Positions 7,482-15,340 of a stretch of DNA of 46,980 nucleotides are shown piece by piece; within the stretch, counting starts at the first letter, position 1, and each line of letters opens with the position of its first letter. The DNA is from Candidatus Bathyarchaeota archaeon. GTDB taxonomy: Archaea; Thermoproteota; Bathyarchaeia; Bathyarchaeales; Bathycorpusculaceae. The stretch is taken from assembly GCA_026014485.1 (NCBI GenBank), contig JAOZIE010000002.1:1-46980 (forward strand), read 5' to 3'. Position numbers and translations under genes: made by a program. The notes beneath the pieces were generated by a model, which saw nothing but the letters and a program-made list of their open reading frames with translations, ran no database searches and was not told where the DNA came from.

Positions 7482-8414
7482 TTGGCTAATGGCATTATAA
7501 AAGTTGATTCTTTGGTCAAAGAATACGACTCGCTTCGTGCTGTTGACGGTATATCTTTTGAAGTTTACGAAGGCGAAGTTTTCGCGTTTCTGGGGCCTAA
7601 TGGGGCAGGCAAAACCACGACAGTTGAGATTTTGGAGTGCATCCGTCCGCTCACAGGTGGCTCTGCAAAGGTTTGCGGTTATGATGTATCCAAAGAGTCC
7701 GATGTGAAGGAAATTAAGAAACGTATAGGCGTACTTCCGCAGGACTTCAATGCTTTGGAAAAGCTGTCCGTTAAGGAAAACATTAGCCTAATCGGGGACA
7801 TGTACGATAAGCACCTGAGTGCCTCCGAGGTTATCAAGCTGCTGGACTTGGAGGACAAGGCAAACGCCAAGTTTGATAGTCTTTCAGGAGGATTGAAGCA
7901 GCGTGTCGGCGTAGCAGCCGCCTTAGTAAGTGACCCCCAACTGGTTTTTCTAGATGAACCCACCACAGGCTTAGACCCTAAAGCAAGACGGGACGTGTGG
8001 GCGGTAATTGCAAACTTGAAAAAGCTGGGTAAAACGGTGTTTTTAACCACGCATTACATGGAGGAGGCGCAGGTGCTGGCTGACCGCATAGCAATCATCG
8101 ACCGCGGCAAAATCGTTGCCCTCGGCTCATCGCAGGAGTTGATTTCAACGTATGGCGGGCTAAAACTCTTGGTAATAAGGAAAGGACCAAAAGACTTAGC
8201 GGATACCTTGCAGGCGAAATTCGGTCAAGTAACCGTGAACAAAGACGGCGACATCCATGTAAAGGTTGATGATGTTGACGAACTCTGGCGGATTATGGAC
8301 ATCCTAACAACGATGAGACTGGGCAGCGACGTGGAACTTCAGACGCCGACCATCGAGGACGTTTTTCTCAAGATTACCGGTACCCGAATAACTGACGAGG
8401 GAGACCTAACATAA
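7482..8414 (+). CDS. ABC exporter ATPase, DrrA/NatA-like
   Basis: 310 residues. Walker A GPNGAGKTT is at about 38-46, the Q-loop is in VLPQDFNAL, the signature is LSGGLKQR, Walker B is LVFLDEP with TTGLDP after it, and the switch histidine is in LTTHYMEEA. It powers the ABC-2 permease encoded next. The start is TTG: it keeps a GGGGG ribosome binding site 8 nt upstream, while the nearby ATGs are in other frames. The stop overlaps the permease ATG (TAATG), so the two are translationally coupled. The likely substrate is a lipophilic compound, drug or lipid; this is family knowledge, not read from sequence. Confidence 0.93.
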   Translation: MANGIIKVDSLVKEYDSLRAVDGISFEVYEGEVFAFLGPNGAGKTTTVEILECIRPLTGGSAKVCGYDVSKESDVKEIKKRIGVLPQDFNALEKLSVKENISLIGDMYDKHLSASEVIKLLDLEDKANAKFDSLSGGLKQRVGVAAALVSDPQLVFLDEPTTGLDPKARRDVWAVIANLKKLGKTVFLTTHYMEEAQVLADRIAIIDRGKIVALGSSQELISTYGGLKLLVIRKGPKDLADTLQAKFGQVTVNKDGDIHVKVDDVDELWRIMDILTTMRLGSDVELQTPTIEDVFLKITGTRITDEGDLT

Positions 8415-9676
8415 TGCGCGCCATAACCGTGTTTAAGGCGGTAACCAAGAACTGGCTCAGAAGCCGCGCGGGACTATTCTTCAGCATAATGTTCCCCATC
8501 CTGCTCTTAGTCGTTTTCGGAGCCATATTCTCAGGAGTCGGCGGAAGCAGCCGATACGGACTTTTCGTGCAAAACCAAGATGTTACGGCAGAAGGGTCGC
8601 CAACCGAGCTTTCCTCAGCCTTCGTTACCGCGTTAAACAGCACCGGAACGTTCTCCTTAACTGAGGTGCCTGTAGGCGAGAATGCTACTGATTACGCGCG
8701 GCAGCAGTTAGGTCCGCTTGGCGGAAGTATGCGCATACTCATCATTTCGGAGGGCTTCCAAGACGACCTGATAAACGGCACAATGAAGGTACGGGTTGGC
8801 ATCTGCTTTGACACCCTGAACATGTCATATCAGTATTTTGAGCCGTACATGAACGACACCCAAAAATCCATGCTGGAGGACGGTTTAACCCAGATGCAGC
8901 AGTTGAACTCGTCGCTTCCTGACGCTTATGCCTCTTTGACGATTATGCTGGATTCAGCAGACCAGTCAGCGGGTGTGGTGCAGAGCATCGTGGCAAGTGT
9001 AGCGAACGCCTTCAATTATGAACTAATTGGCGCCGGCAACGTGATAACGTTCACTCAAACTTCGGTGTCGAACACTCAGTTCCGCACAATCGACTTCTAC
9101 ATCCCTGGAATCACAGCAGCTTTCATAATGACCAACGGCATTATCGGCTTAACATCCACAAACACGGAGTTCAAACGACGAGGCATAATCAAACGGTTAT
9201 CCCTAACGCCGCTGACCAAGATGGATTGGGTAGTCGGCTGCATCCTAAGCCAAACTCTGCTCAACATCATTTTAAGCTTCATCATGATTGGCGTGGGCTG
9301 GATAGTCTTCAACGTCCGCGTAATCCCCGACGCACTAACGATTCTGCTGATTTTCTTGGGATCCGTGATGTTTTCCGGAATCGGCATGATCTTTTCAGGA
9401 GTAATCAAGGATATTGAAGCAGCAAACGCGATTGGGAACGCAGTGGCTTTCCCGATGATGTTCCTTTCAGGTACCTACTTCCCGTTAGAGATTATGCCCA
9501 GCTACCTGCAGTCGGTTTCGAAGGTTCTGCCGTTAACGTACTTCTCTGAAGGGCTAAAAGCGACGATGATTACCAAATTCGCCGACGGCATAGTCTTCAA
9601 CATGGCGGTGGTTGCAGTACTCGCCGTGGTGTTCATCTTGATAGGCGTCAAGGTCACCCGATGGAGAGAAAAATAA
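8414..9676 (+). CDS. ABC-2 type exporter permease
   Basis: 420 residues. One N-terminal membrane helix (AGLFFSIMFPILLLVVFGAI, about 16-35), a large extracytoplasmic domain (about 45-215), then five membrane helices and the ABC-2 signature region (FPMMFLSGTYFPLEIMP near 345). This is the YhgE/DrrB-like layout with a long external loop. It forms the transport channel with the ATPase immediately upstream, sharing one base with its stop codon. The module is probably controlled by the divergent PadR. Confidence 0.9.
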   Translation: MRAITVFKAVTKNWLRSRAGLFFSIMFPILLLVVFGAIFSGVGGSSRYGLFVQNQDVTAEGSPTELSSAFVTALNSTGTFSLTEVPVGENATDYARQQLGPLGGSMRILIISEGFQDDLINGTMKVRVGICFDTLNMSYQYFEPYMNDTQKSMLEDGLTQMQQLNSSLPDAYASLTIMLDSADQSAGVVQSIVASVANAFNYELIGAGNVITFTQTSVSNTQFRTIDFYIPGITAAFIMTNGIIGLTSTNTEFKRRGIIKRLSLTPLTKMDWVVGCILSQTLLNIILSFIMIGVGWIVFNVRVIPDALTILLIFLGSVMFSGIGMIFSGVIKDIEAANAIGNAVAFPMMFLSGTYFPLEIMPSYLQSVSKVLPLTYFSEGLKATMITKFADGIVFNMAVVAVLAVVFILIGVKVTRWREK

Positions 9677-9812
9677 CCCGCCATCGACTGCTCTTTCTTT
9701 CATTTTCGAAACTGAACCGCTGAGTTGTGAACCTGACTGTTTCATGGTTCTGTTTTTCCATGTTTGATAGTAATATTCAAAAGCAACTTTTTGTTTAGTC
9801 AATAATCAACTT

Positions 9813-10448
9813 ATGATAATTCCTTTGTTAGATGTCACGTTGCACGGGTTGCCCGACTGGTCACTTAGCGAACGCGACGTAGATGTCCTAGAGTTCATTG
9901 GCGAAGAGGAATTCCAGTTTTTCACTTTTGAAGGACTCAAACGCAGACTAGGTTTGCACCCTGAAACGCTGTCGCGGATTCTAAGCCGTCTCGAAGCAGA
10001 AGGCATAGTGAAGAAGAGCAGCGAAGGCTACACCGTCACAAAGGAAATTGCCAAAAAGCTCCGCCAGCACACCGGCAGCAGCGGCGGTTCTCGTATGATG
10101 CTTTTGCAGACTTTTCTGCCCTCCGACTTGCCCGTTGAGGCGTTGGTTTCGAATTTGCGTGGGCGATGGTTTGGTTTGCTTCGGTGGCTGGGGCTTTCCG
10201 AAACCTCCGAGGGCGTCGCTTTGAAGTGGGTTACAGAAGATGGCGACATACAAATAGACGCCAAAGTCACCCTGAACGCGCTTACAATCGAAGCCAAGTT
10301 CCTGCATGGCTACGACCAGAACCTCGCGTTGAAGGCAGCGTATCAGTTGATGACGCACATAAGTAAACTCAGCGCCCGTTCACACGCACCCATGGCGCGG
10401 CATGTGGGCTTTTTCGGCGACTCAGATTTCTATTACCTGCCTGCATAG
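9813..10448 (+). CDS. Winged-helix DNA-binding protein of unknown role
   Basis: 211 residues. Residues 18-80 form a MarR/Lrp-like winged helix: LSERDVDVLEFIGEEE, GLKRRLGLHPETLSRILSRLEAEGIV, then the wing SSEGYTVTKE. The remaining 125 residues hold a predicted beta-rich domain (GVALKWVTEDGDIQIDAKVTL...) that I cannot assign and that may sense a ligand. Transcription regulation is inferred from the winged helix only. It starts at an ATG with an AT-rich upstream region and has no obvious operon partner. Confidence 0.72.
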   Translation: MIIPLLDVTLHGLPDWSLSERDVDVLEFIGEEEFQFFTFEGLKRRLGLHPETLSRILSRLEAEGIVKKSSEGYTVTKEIAKKLRQHTGSSGGSRMMLLQTFLPSDLPVEALVSNLRGRWFGLLRWLGLSETSEGVALKWVTEDGDIQIDAKVTLNALTIEAKFLHGYDQNLALKAAYQLMTHISKLSARSHAPMARHVGFFGDSDFYYLPA

Positions 10449-10527
10449 CCTTTTGTGACTGACTTCTGCAGGGTCTTAGTCAACAAATACCCTTTTTCCC
10501 ATTATATTCTGTAAAGGAGCAACAAGC

Positions 10528-11454
10528 ATGACTCAACTGGTTAACAGTTTAGAATTCCTCAAGTCACTCAGCGACGCTACATCTTCGCTGGTGCACAAAC
10601 TCGCCAAAAGCGTGGTCAGCGTGAACTCCCGCATGTCACGGGGCACAGGCGTCGTGATAGACAAACAAGGCTACATTGTAACCTGCAACCACGTTCTGGC
10701 AGGATGCAGCGTCGTCCGCGTGGGGCAAGGCGAAAAAACCTTTGAAGCACGCGTCGTTGGTGCAGACCCATACAACGACCTTGCGCTGCTGAAAGTGGAG
10801 CACACAGAATTTGAGCCCATTGAATTTGGTGACAGCGACAAACTGAGCACGGGGCAGTTCATTTTGGCAGTGGCTAACCCGTTTAACAGTAAACAGCCCA
10901 CCGCAACCACCGGAATAATCACCACACCTGACGGTTCCATCCGCGGCTTTCGGGGCACAGCCATGGACAACGTCATAGCCACAGACGCCAAACTCAACCC
11001 CGGCTTCAGCGGCGGTCCACTCGTTGATGCGGAAGGCAAACTCATCGGTATAAACACCGCATACGTTTGGCAGCGCGGCATCGCCATCCCCGTCAACAAA
11101 GTCAAAGCAGTCACTGACCGACTCCTCACCGGACGTAAACCCGTCAAAGCGTACCTTGGTGTTGTTGCCAACACGGTTGCTATTCCGTTGGAAATTCAGG
11201 AGGATGCAGGGTTAGAGCAGGAAACAGGTGTCATGGTCTTTCAAGTGGACGTTAGCGGACCAGCCAAAAAGGCGGGGTTAACCATGGGCGACGTCATAGT
11301 TTCCTTCAACGGCAAGTCCGTCGCAGACTTCTATGACCTGCCCAGGCTGTTGTCTGAAGATGTCGCAGACAAAAACACTACTATAACCGTGATTCGCCGA
11401 GAAAAACTCTTTGAACTCCCCATAACCCCAACCACAAAAGAGGAGGGAAACTAA
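10528..11454 (+). CDS. HtrA/DegP-like serine protease with PDZ domain
   Basis: 308 residues. A trypsin-like domain (about 25-190) carries the triad H55 (TCNHVLAG), D84 (YNDLALL) and S161 (NPGFSGGPL); a PDZ domain follows at about 200-295. No signal peptide or membrane anchor is present, so the protease is predicted to be cytoplasmic, unlike bacterial DegP. It would degrade or chaperone misfolded proteins. The catalytic motif reads GFSGGP in place of the common GNSGGP, a plausible variant that keeps Ser. AAGGAG precedes the ATG. The 3' end carries GAGGAGGG, which serves as the ribosome binding site of the small ORF at 11454. Confidence 0.92.
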   Translation: MTQLVNSLEFLKSLSDATSSLVHKLAKSVVSVNSRMSRGTGVVIDKQGYIVTCNHVLAGCSVVRVGQGEKTFEARVVGADPYNDLALLKVEHTEFEPIEFGDSDKLSTGQFILAVANPFNSKQPTATTGIITTPDGSIRGFRGTAMDNVIATDAKLNPGFSGGPLVDAEGKLIGINTAYVWQRGIAIPVNKVKAVTDRLLTGRKPVKAYLGVVANTVAIPLEIQEDAGLEQETGVMVFQVDVSGPAKKAGLTMGDVIVSFNGKSVADFYDLPRLLSEDVADKNTTITVIRREKLFELPITPTTKEEGN

Positions 11455-11606
11455 TGGACAGCAACTTTGTCTCACCTGCAATCATGGCACCCGACTCGCC
11501 GCGTCCTTTGCATCCGTCGCCTGGACCCCACCGACCGTTTCCGTCACCGACTCCGCACATCAGCCTCCGTGAAGCTTCCTACGTGCCCATACCCTACATT
11601 TCCTAA
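11454..11606 (+). CDS. 50-residue proline-rich small ORF coupled to the HtrA gene
   Basis: The ATG overlaps the HtrA stop (TAATG) and a strong Shine-Dalgarno (GAGGAGGG, within the end of the HtrA gene) sits 7 nt upstream. The product is rich in Pro, Ser and His (for example PSPGPHRPFPSPTPH near 22-36) and ends in ASYVPIPYIS. It has no Cys, no membrane segment and no family I know. A Pro-rich tail of this kind could bind a protein partner, for example the PDZ domain of the protease encoded upstream, but that is inference. It may also be a chance frame; the coupling signals are the argument for it. Confidence 0.5.
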   Translation: MDSNFVSPAIMAPDSPRPLHPSPGPHRPFPSPTPHISLREASYVPIPYIS

Positions 11607-11611
11607 GACCC

Positions 11612-11640
11612 GCATTTCTCTTTTCTTTTTTCCGTTTTCG
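11612..11640 (+). terminator. Pyrimidine-rich T tract after the HtrA/small ORF unit
   Basis: A run of T-rich sequence (including T4, T6 and T4 blocks) follows the small ORF stop at 11606 and precedes the promoter of the thiamine-diphosphate enzyme. It is a likely archaeal terminator. Confidence 0.45.
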
Positions 11641-11697
11641 GTATTTGGTTAAGGCTTAAATTTTTGGAGCCACCAACCAATATGAGAGACAAACCGC

Positions 11698-13341
11698 ATG
11701 CAGCGCACCCTCACAGTAGGCGAGTACCTTCTATCAGCAGTGAAGAACATGGGCGCCAAAGAGGTCTTCGGCATACCCGGAGACATGATACTTGGCTTCT
11801 TTAAGCTCATCGAAAACGACCCCGACGTGACCCTTTACACTTTCTCGCATGAACCCGCCGTGGGATTCGCAGCCATAGGCGCAGCCAGAGCCATCCATAA
11901 ACCTGCCGTAGCCGTCGTAACCTACGGGCCAGGCGCGTTGGGCTTGCTCAATTCTGTGGCTTGTGCATATGCGGAGAAGACGCCTCTTGTCGTAATCGCT
12001 GGCGGTCCCCCTCTTAGCGTGAGGGCAAACAGCAACTTTTCTCTACACCACACGGTGAAGGACGTTGACACCCAACTGAAAGTGTACACGCAAGTCACCG
12101 CCGAAGCCGCTGTTCTGGACCATCCAGAAACCGCCGCTACAAAAATCTCTAAAGCGCTGACCACCTGCCAAGAGCAGATGCTTCCAGTTTACATAGAGGT
12201 TCCAGCCGACATAGTTAACCAGCCCCTTAATGTGCCTGCGCAAATTTCCCCTTACCCGTTGGGGCTTGACGAGAAAGCAGTACAGCAAGCTGCGGATGAG
12301 GTTCTTCTAAGAATTTCTCAAGCTGAAAAACCCGTAGTTATGTTGGGTGTGGAGGCAGTTCGCTTTGGTTTAGTGGACCCGATAGCTGCGTTGGCTCAGC
12401 GGCTGAATTTGCCGTTTGTTTCAACCATGCTCTCACGCGATGTTCTGCCTTTGGATGCCGCGAACTTTTTTGGGGTTTTTCTGGGGAACGCAGGGAACTC
12501 CGCGGCGGAAAAATTGGTGGTGGACTCCGATTTTGTTTTGATGCTGGGCGAAGACTTGACAGACGTGAACTTGGGCGCAAAACTTGCCAGCGTCAAGGCG
12601 GTGGAGATTGTGCGTTGTGTTTCGGGGGCAGTCAAAGTGGGCGCACAAGTTTACCGTGGGGTGCCTCTGAAAGCCTTAGTTGCTAAGCTTTCCTGCTCAA
12701 AGGTGACTGCTGCCAAGGAGTTTGGGTTTCCAGAAAAAGCAGACCTGCCGCTTCCATGCCGAAGTAGACCTATTGGTTCGTCTGGCTCTTCTATGGGTAC
12801 CGATGGCATCGTAGATGCAGTTAACTTGTTCTTCCGTGAGCATGGCGAGATGCCCGTTATATCCGACACGGGCGACTGCCTCTTTGCCACGTTGCGGCTT
12901 GAAGCTTCCAGTGTCATCGGCTCTTCTTTCTATGGAACTATGGGGTTCGCGGTTCCCGCCGCCATTGGCTATGCTGTCACTGCAAAGAAGCGTCCGTTGG
13001 TGTTGGTTGGCGACGGCGGCTTTCAGATGACGGGGCAGGAAATCTGTCACTGTCCAAGGTACGGCGTAAACCCCATTTTCATCGTGGTGAACAATCGATT
13101 GTGGGGTATGGAGCAGCTTTTTCACCCCTCCGCCATTAACGAGTTAGTCAACTGGCGTTACGCTGAACTGGCTAAGCTCTGGGGCGGCAACGGCTACCTC
13201 TGCAGAACCCGCAAAGAACTAGATGCAGCGCTACGAGACGCCAAAAACCACGCAGCCTTCTCGCTAATCGAAGTAATCACAAACAGAAACACGCTGTCTA
13301 TACCTCTGAGGAACTATGTGGCAGCACAAAAAGCGAAGTAA
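11698..13341 (+). CDS. Thiamine-diphosphate-dependent 2-oxo acid decarboxylase/acetolactate synthase-like enzyme
   Basis: 547 residues, the normal three-domain length. The N-terminal Pyr domain has the cofactor-activating Glu (E52 in FSHEPAVGFAAIGAARA) and GPGALGLLNSVACAYAEKTPLVVIAG. The central domain spans about 195-340. The C-terminal PP domain has the diphosphate motif LVGDGGFQMTGQEI ... VVNNRLWGMEQ. These features fit indolepyruvate/phenylpyruvate decarboxylases and acetolactate-synthase-like proteins; FAD-binding residues cannot be judged by eye, so the substrate is open. A TATA-like GCTTAAATTTTT lies about 40 bp upstream. It is monocistronic and converges with the MetE-like gene 7 bp away. 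Confidence 0.85.
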   Translation: MQRTLTVGEYLLSAVKNMGAKEVFGIPGDMILGFFKLIENDPDVTLYTFSHEPAVGFAAIGAARAIHKPAVAVVTYGPGALGLLNSVACAYAEKTPLVVIAGGPPLSVRANSNFSLHHTVKDVDTQLKVYTQVTAEAAVLDHPETAATKISKALTTCQEQMLPVYIEVPADIVNQPLNVPAQISPYPLGLDEKAVQQAADEVLLRISQAEKPVVMLGVEAVRFGLVDPIAALAQRLNLPFVSTMLSRDVLPLDAANFFGVFLGNAGNSAAEKLVVDSDFVLMLGEDLTDVNLGAKLASVKAVEIVRCVSGAVKVGAQVYRGVPLKALVAKLSCSKVTAAKEFGFPEKADLPLPCRSRPIGSSGSSMGTDGIVDAVNLFFREHGEMPVISDTGDCLFATLRLEASSVIGSSFYGTMGFAVPAAIGYAVTAKKRPLVLVGDGGFQMTGQEICHCPRYGVNPIFIVVNNRLWGMEQLFHPSAINELVNWRYAELAKLWGGNGYLCRTRKELDAALRDAKNHAAFSLIEVITNRNTLSIPLRNYVAAQKAK

Positions 13342-13348
13342 CAAGGCT

Positions 13349-14371
13349 TTAAGCGCTTTTCACAGCTTTTACAGTTCTCTCCAGAAGCGACTGCGCCGCC
13401 TCTTGACTGGGCCAGCTTCCTAACCCGCAGTCTGGACCCGTAAATGTCATGCAGTCACCGAACTTTTCTTTGGCAAAACGGTATCTTTTTTTGATTGCTT
13501 CTTCGGAATCCAAAAGTTGCTCCCCCGTCGGCTGGGCGAGGCCTTGGTCGTGCAGGTCAGCCAGAATTGTGTCAATGTCGGTTCGGGCAACACCCACGCG
13601 GACTTGCTTGTCGGCTGCTTCTAGCATGCTTTTGGAGACGCCTTCAATGTTTTTGGGCGAAGCGGCGTACTCAAACGTCAATGCGTCAATGTTGTTGACA
13701 TCCAGCAAGTCAGGAAGCCTAACTGAAGAGTGCAGGTGTATCTGCCGTGTTGTGCCCTGGAAATCAAATGCTTTTTCCAGAGTTTTTTTAATTGCGTCTT
13801 TTTCGGCGTTGATGTTGAGGAACCCGAAGCTTGGTTCGTCGATGCATACAACTTCCGTTTTGATGTATTTCGTGTCGAGAATGGAGTTTTTTGCAAAGCG
13901 CTTTATAGTCTCTGCGAAGCCCTCCATCACCTCAGTGTATGGTGTGGTGCCGATTTCTTTGAGGTACTGCTCCATGGGTCCAAACAGGGAAACTCGAAGC
14001 AGGATTTTTTTTCCGAATTCTTCGCTGAGGCTTTTTGCTTCTTGGCTTATGAGGTGGACTTCAGGCAGGAAGGCGGCTTTTTTTTCCACCACAAAGGTGC
14101 CCTTTTCCATCGCCTTATGCAGGGCGTCCCCGACCTGTTTGATGCCGTCGTAATGCTGCGGGTAGTTAACCACGTCAAGTCCTGACCTGAGTTTCTTTCG
14201 GAAGGATTCAAGCACGACTTCCCGAAAGTTCTTTCTCAGGAAATCGTCGTTTTCCACTGCCTCACCCTTGGTTATGGCGTCTCTTGCACCACGGTATGCC
14301 CTGCCGAATGTTTCCCTGTCCACGTTACTTGGCAGCGGGAAACTTCCAATATCATCAATCAGCGTATCCAT
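13349..14371 (-). CDS. MetE-core (cobalamin-independent methionine synthase-like) protein
   Basis: 340 residues when started at the ATG at 14371, which has GGGAGGA 9 nt upstream; a TTG at 14389 would place that box inside the gene and is rejected. It is a single TIM-barrel domain matching the C-terminal half of MetE: IGSFPLP near 8-14, DEPSFGF near 178-184, GPDCGLGSWP near 312-321. Of the canonical zinc ligands, E234 and C315 are in place, but the usual His-x-Cys reads H212-L-H214. Methyl transfer to homocysteine from a corrinoid or folate-type donor is family knowledge; the substrate here is uncertain because of this change. Confidence 0.82.
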   Translation of the reverse strand: MDTLIDDIGSFPLPSNVDRETFGRAYRGARDAITKGEAVENDDFLRKNFREVVLESFRKKLRSGLDVVNYPQHYDGIKQVGDALHKAMEKGTFVVEKKAAFLPEVHLISQEAKSLSEEFGKKILLRVSLFGPMEQYLKEIGTTPYTEVMEGFAETIKRFAKNSILDTKYIKTEVVCIDEPSFGFLNINAEKDAIKKTLEKAFDFQGTTRQIHLHSSVRLPDLLDVNNIDALTFEYAASPKNIEGVSKSMLEAADKQVRVGVARTDIDTILADLHDQGLAQPTGEQLLDSEEAIKKRYRFAKEKFGDCMTFTGPDCGLGSWPSQEAAQSLLERTVKAVKSA

Positions 14372-14653
14372 AATTCTAACTCCTCCCAAGCCAATTTAAG
14401 ACTGACGCCTCAAACAGCACTTGATGCTCTGAGAATACTGTTTAGAAACTGGCTTTTTTATTTTATGTGCTCGTTGGTTGTTGTTCTGGGTAGGCGCGGA
14501 GGCTGATGCTGAAGGTGAGGATTCTGAGGGGGCGATGTAGCAGGCGTTTCGGGTCGGCGCTGTTATGGTTTTGCGCAATGGATAGTTTTAAAGGGTAAGA
14601 AACGCTTATTTTGCAGTCCCCTCAAGAATGGTAGCGCCTACGCTGGGCTTTGT

Positions 14654-14731
14654 GGGGCTGTCGGCTAGCTTGGTCTAGGCTATGAGCCTCGGGCGTTCGT
14701 GACGAGAGTTCAAATCTCTCCAGCCCCACCA
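14654..14731 (+). tRNA. tRNA-Pro (anticodon CGG), CCA encoded
   Basis: Full cloverleaf. Acceptor GGGGCTG pairs with CAGCCCC; D arm GGCT/GGCT (two G-T pairs) holds an 11-nt loop with A14, G18-G19 and A21; the anticodon arm TGAGC/GTTCG has loop CTCGGGC, with T33, anticodon CGG and G37 as expected for proline. A 4-nt variable region and T arm GAGAG-TTCAAAT-CTCTC follow. The discriminator is A at 14728 and the CCA end is encoded at 14729-14731. No intron is present. Confidence 0.95.
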
Positions 14732-14864
14732 TTCATGTTCTTAATGGTGAAAATGTCTTTTGCGGTTTCAGTTTAACTGTCCTCTCTCCCCTATGTGTAG
14801 TAGTCGTTTCGGCGGTTTTCTTTTAAGGAATCAGCGCATACAAGCCATCCACAGGTGAATAAGC

Positions 14865-15074
14865 ATGAAAAGAAAACACGCAATCTTGGTGACAGAAGAC
14901 GACCTCCTCACGGACTTGGCATTCCATAATGTGCCGCCTGCTTTGCTCATAGAGTTTTCTGAGAAAGTAGTGCGCCCACACTATGGCGGTAGCATAACCG
15001 ACGCAATTAAAGACTTGTTCCAGAGAGCCCTTTCTGGTCAAGAGTTTGTTCTTGCACAAGCATCTCCAGTTTAG
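14865..15074 (+). CDS. Small hypothetical protein, 69 residues
   Basis: I do not recognise a family. The product is a soluble alpha/beta-like sequence starting MKRKHAILVTEDDLLTDLAF with a helix near 45-57 (ITDAIKDLFQRALSG). AGGTGA lies 7 nt before the ATG, which supports translation. The frame on the opposite strand is slightly longer but has no ribosome binding site or sensible composition. It converges with the small membrane protein gene at 15086. Confidence 0.55.
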   Translation: MKRKHAILVTEDDLLTDLAFHNVPPALLIEFSEKVVRPHYGGSITDAIKDLFQRALSGQEFVLAQASPV

Positions 15075-15085
15075 GCTGGTCTGTG

Positions 15086-15304
15086 TCAAGGGAATTCGTT
15101 TTTCCAGTTAAGCCGATTCGTTGCAGAACAAACTAAAAAGAAAAGTAGCGAGGCGAAAAAAAGCCCAATTATCAATGCAAACAGGTATCCGCCGAAGGCT
15201 ATTTCATCTAAGTCCACGAAATTGATGATTTGGGCTGCGCCTGCGGCAACTACAATCGTGAGCATAGTAACTACGAAGAATTTTGCGTACCTGCAGAATG
15301 GCAT
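15086..15304 (-). CDS. Small integral membrane protein, 72 residues
   Basis: Two predicted membrane helices, FFVVTMLTIVVAAGAAQII (about 9-27) and YLFALIIGLFFASLLFFLVC (about 40-59), with charged ends (CRYAK and NRLNWKNEF). No family is recognised. It lies just downstream of the pilin-like gene on the same strand with a 36-bp gap, so it could be cotranscribed with it. Confidence 0.55.
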   Translation of the reverse strand: MPFCRYAKFFVVTMLTIVVAAGAAQIINFVDLDEIAFGGYLFALIIGLFFASLLFFLVCSATNRLNWKNEFP

Positions 15305-15340
15305 GTGTTTTCCTCACTGGAGGGTGAGCCGTTCTTGTTA

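Noticed and set aside
14823-15089. Open frame of 88 codons on the minus strand
   Set aside because: No ribosome binding site; the opposite-strand gene at 14865 has AGGTGA and better composition.
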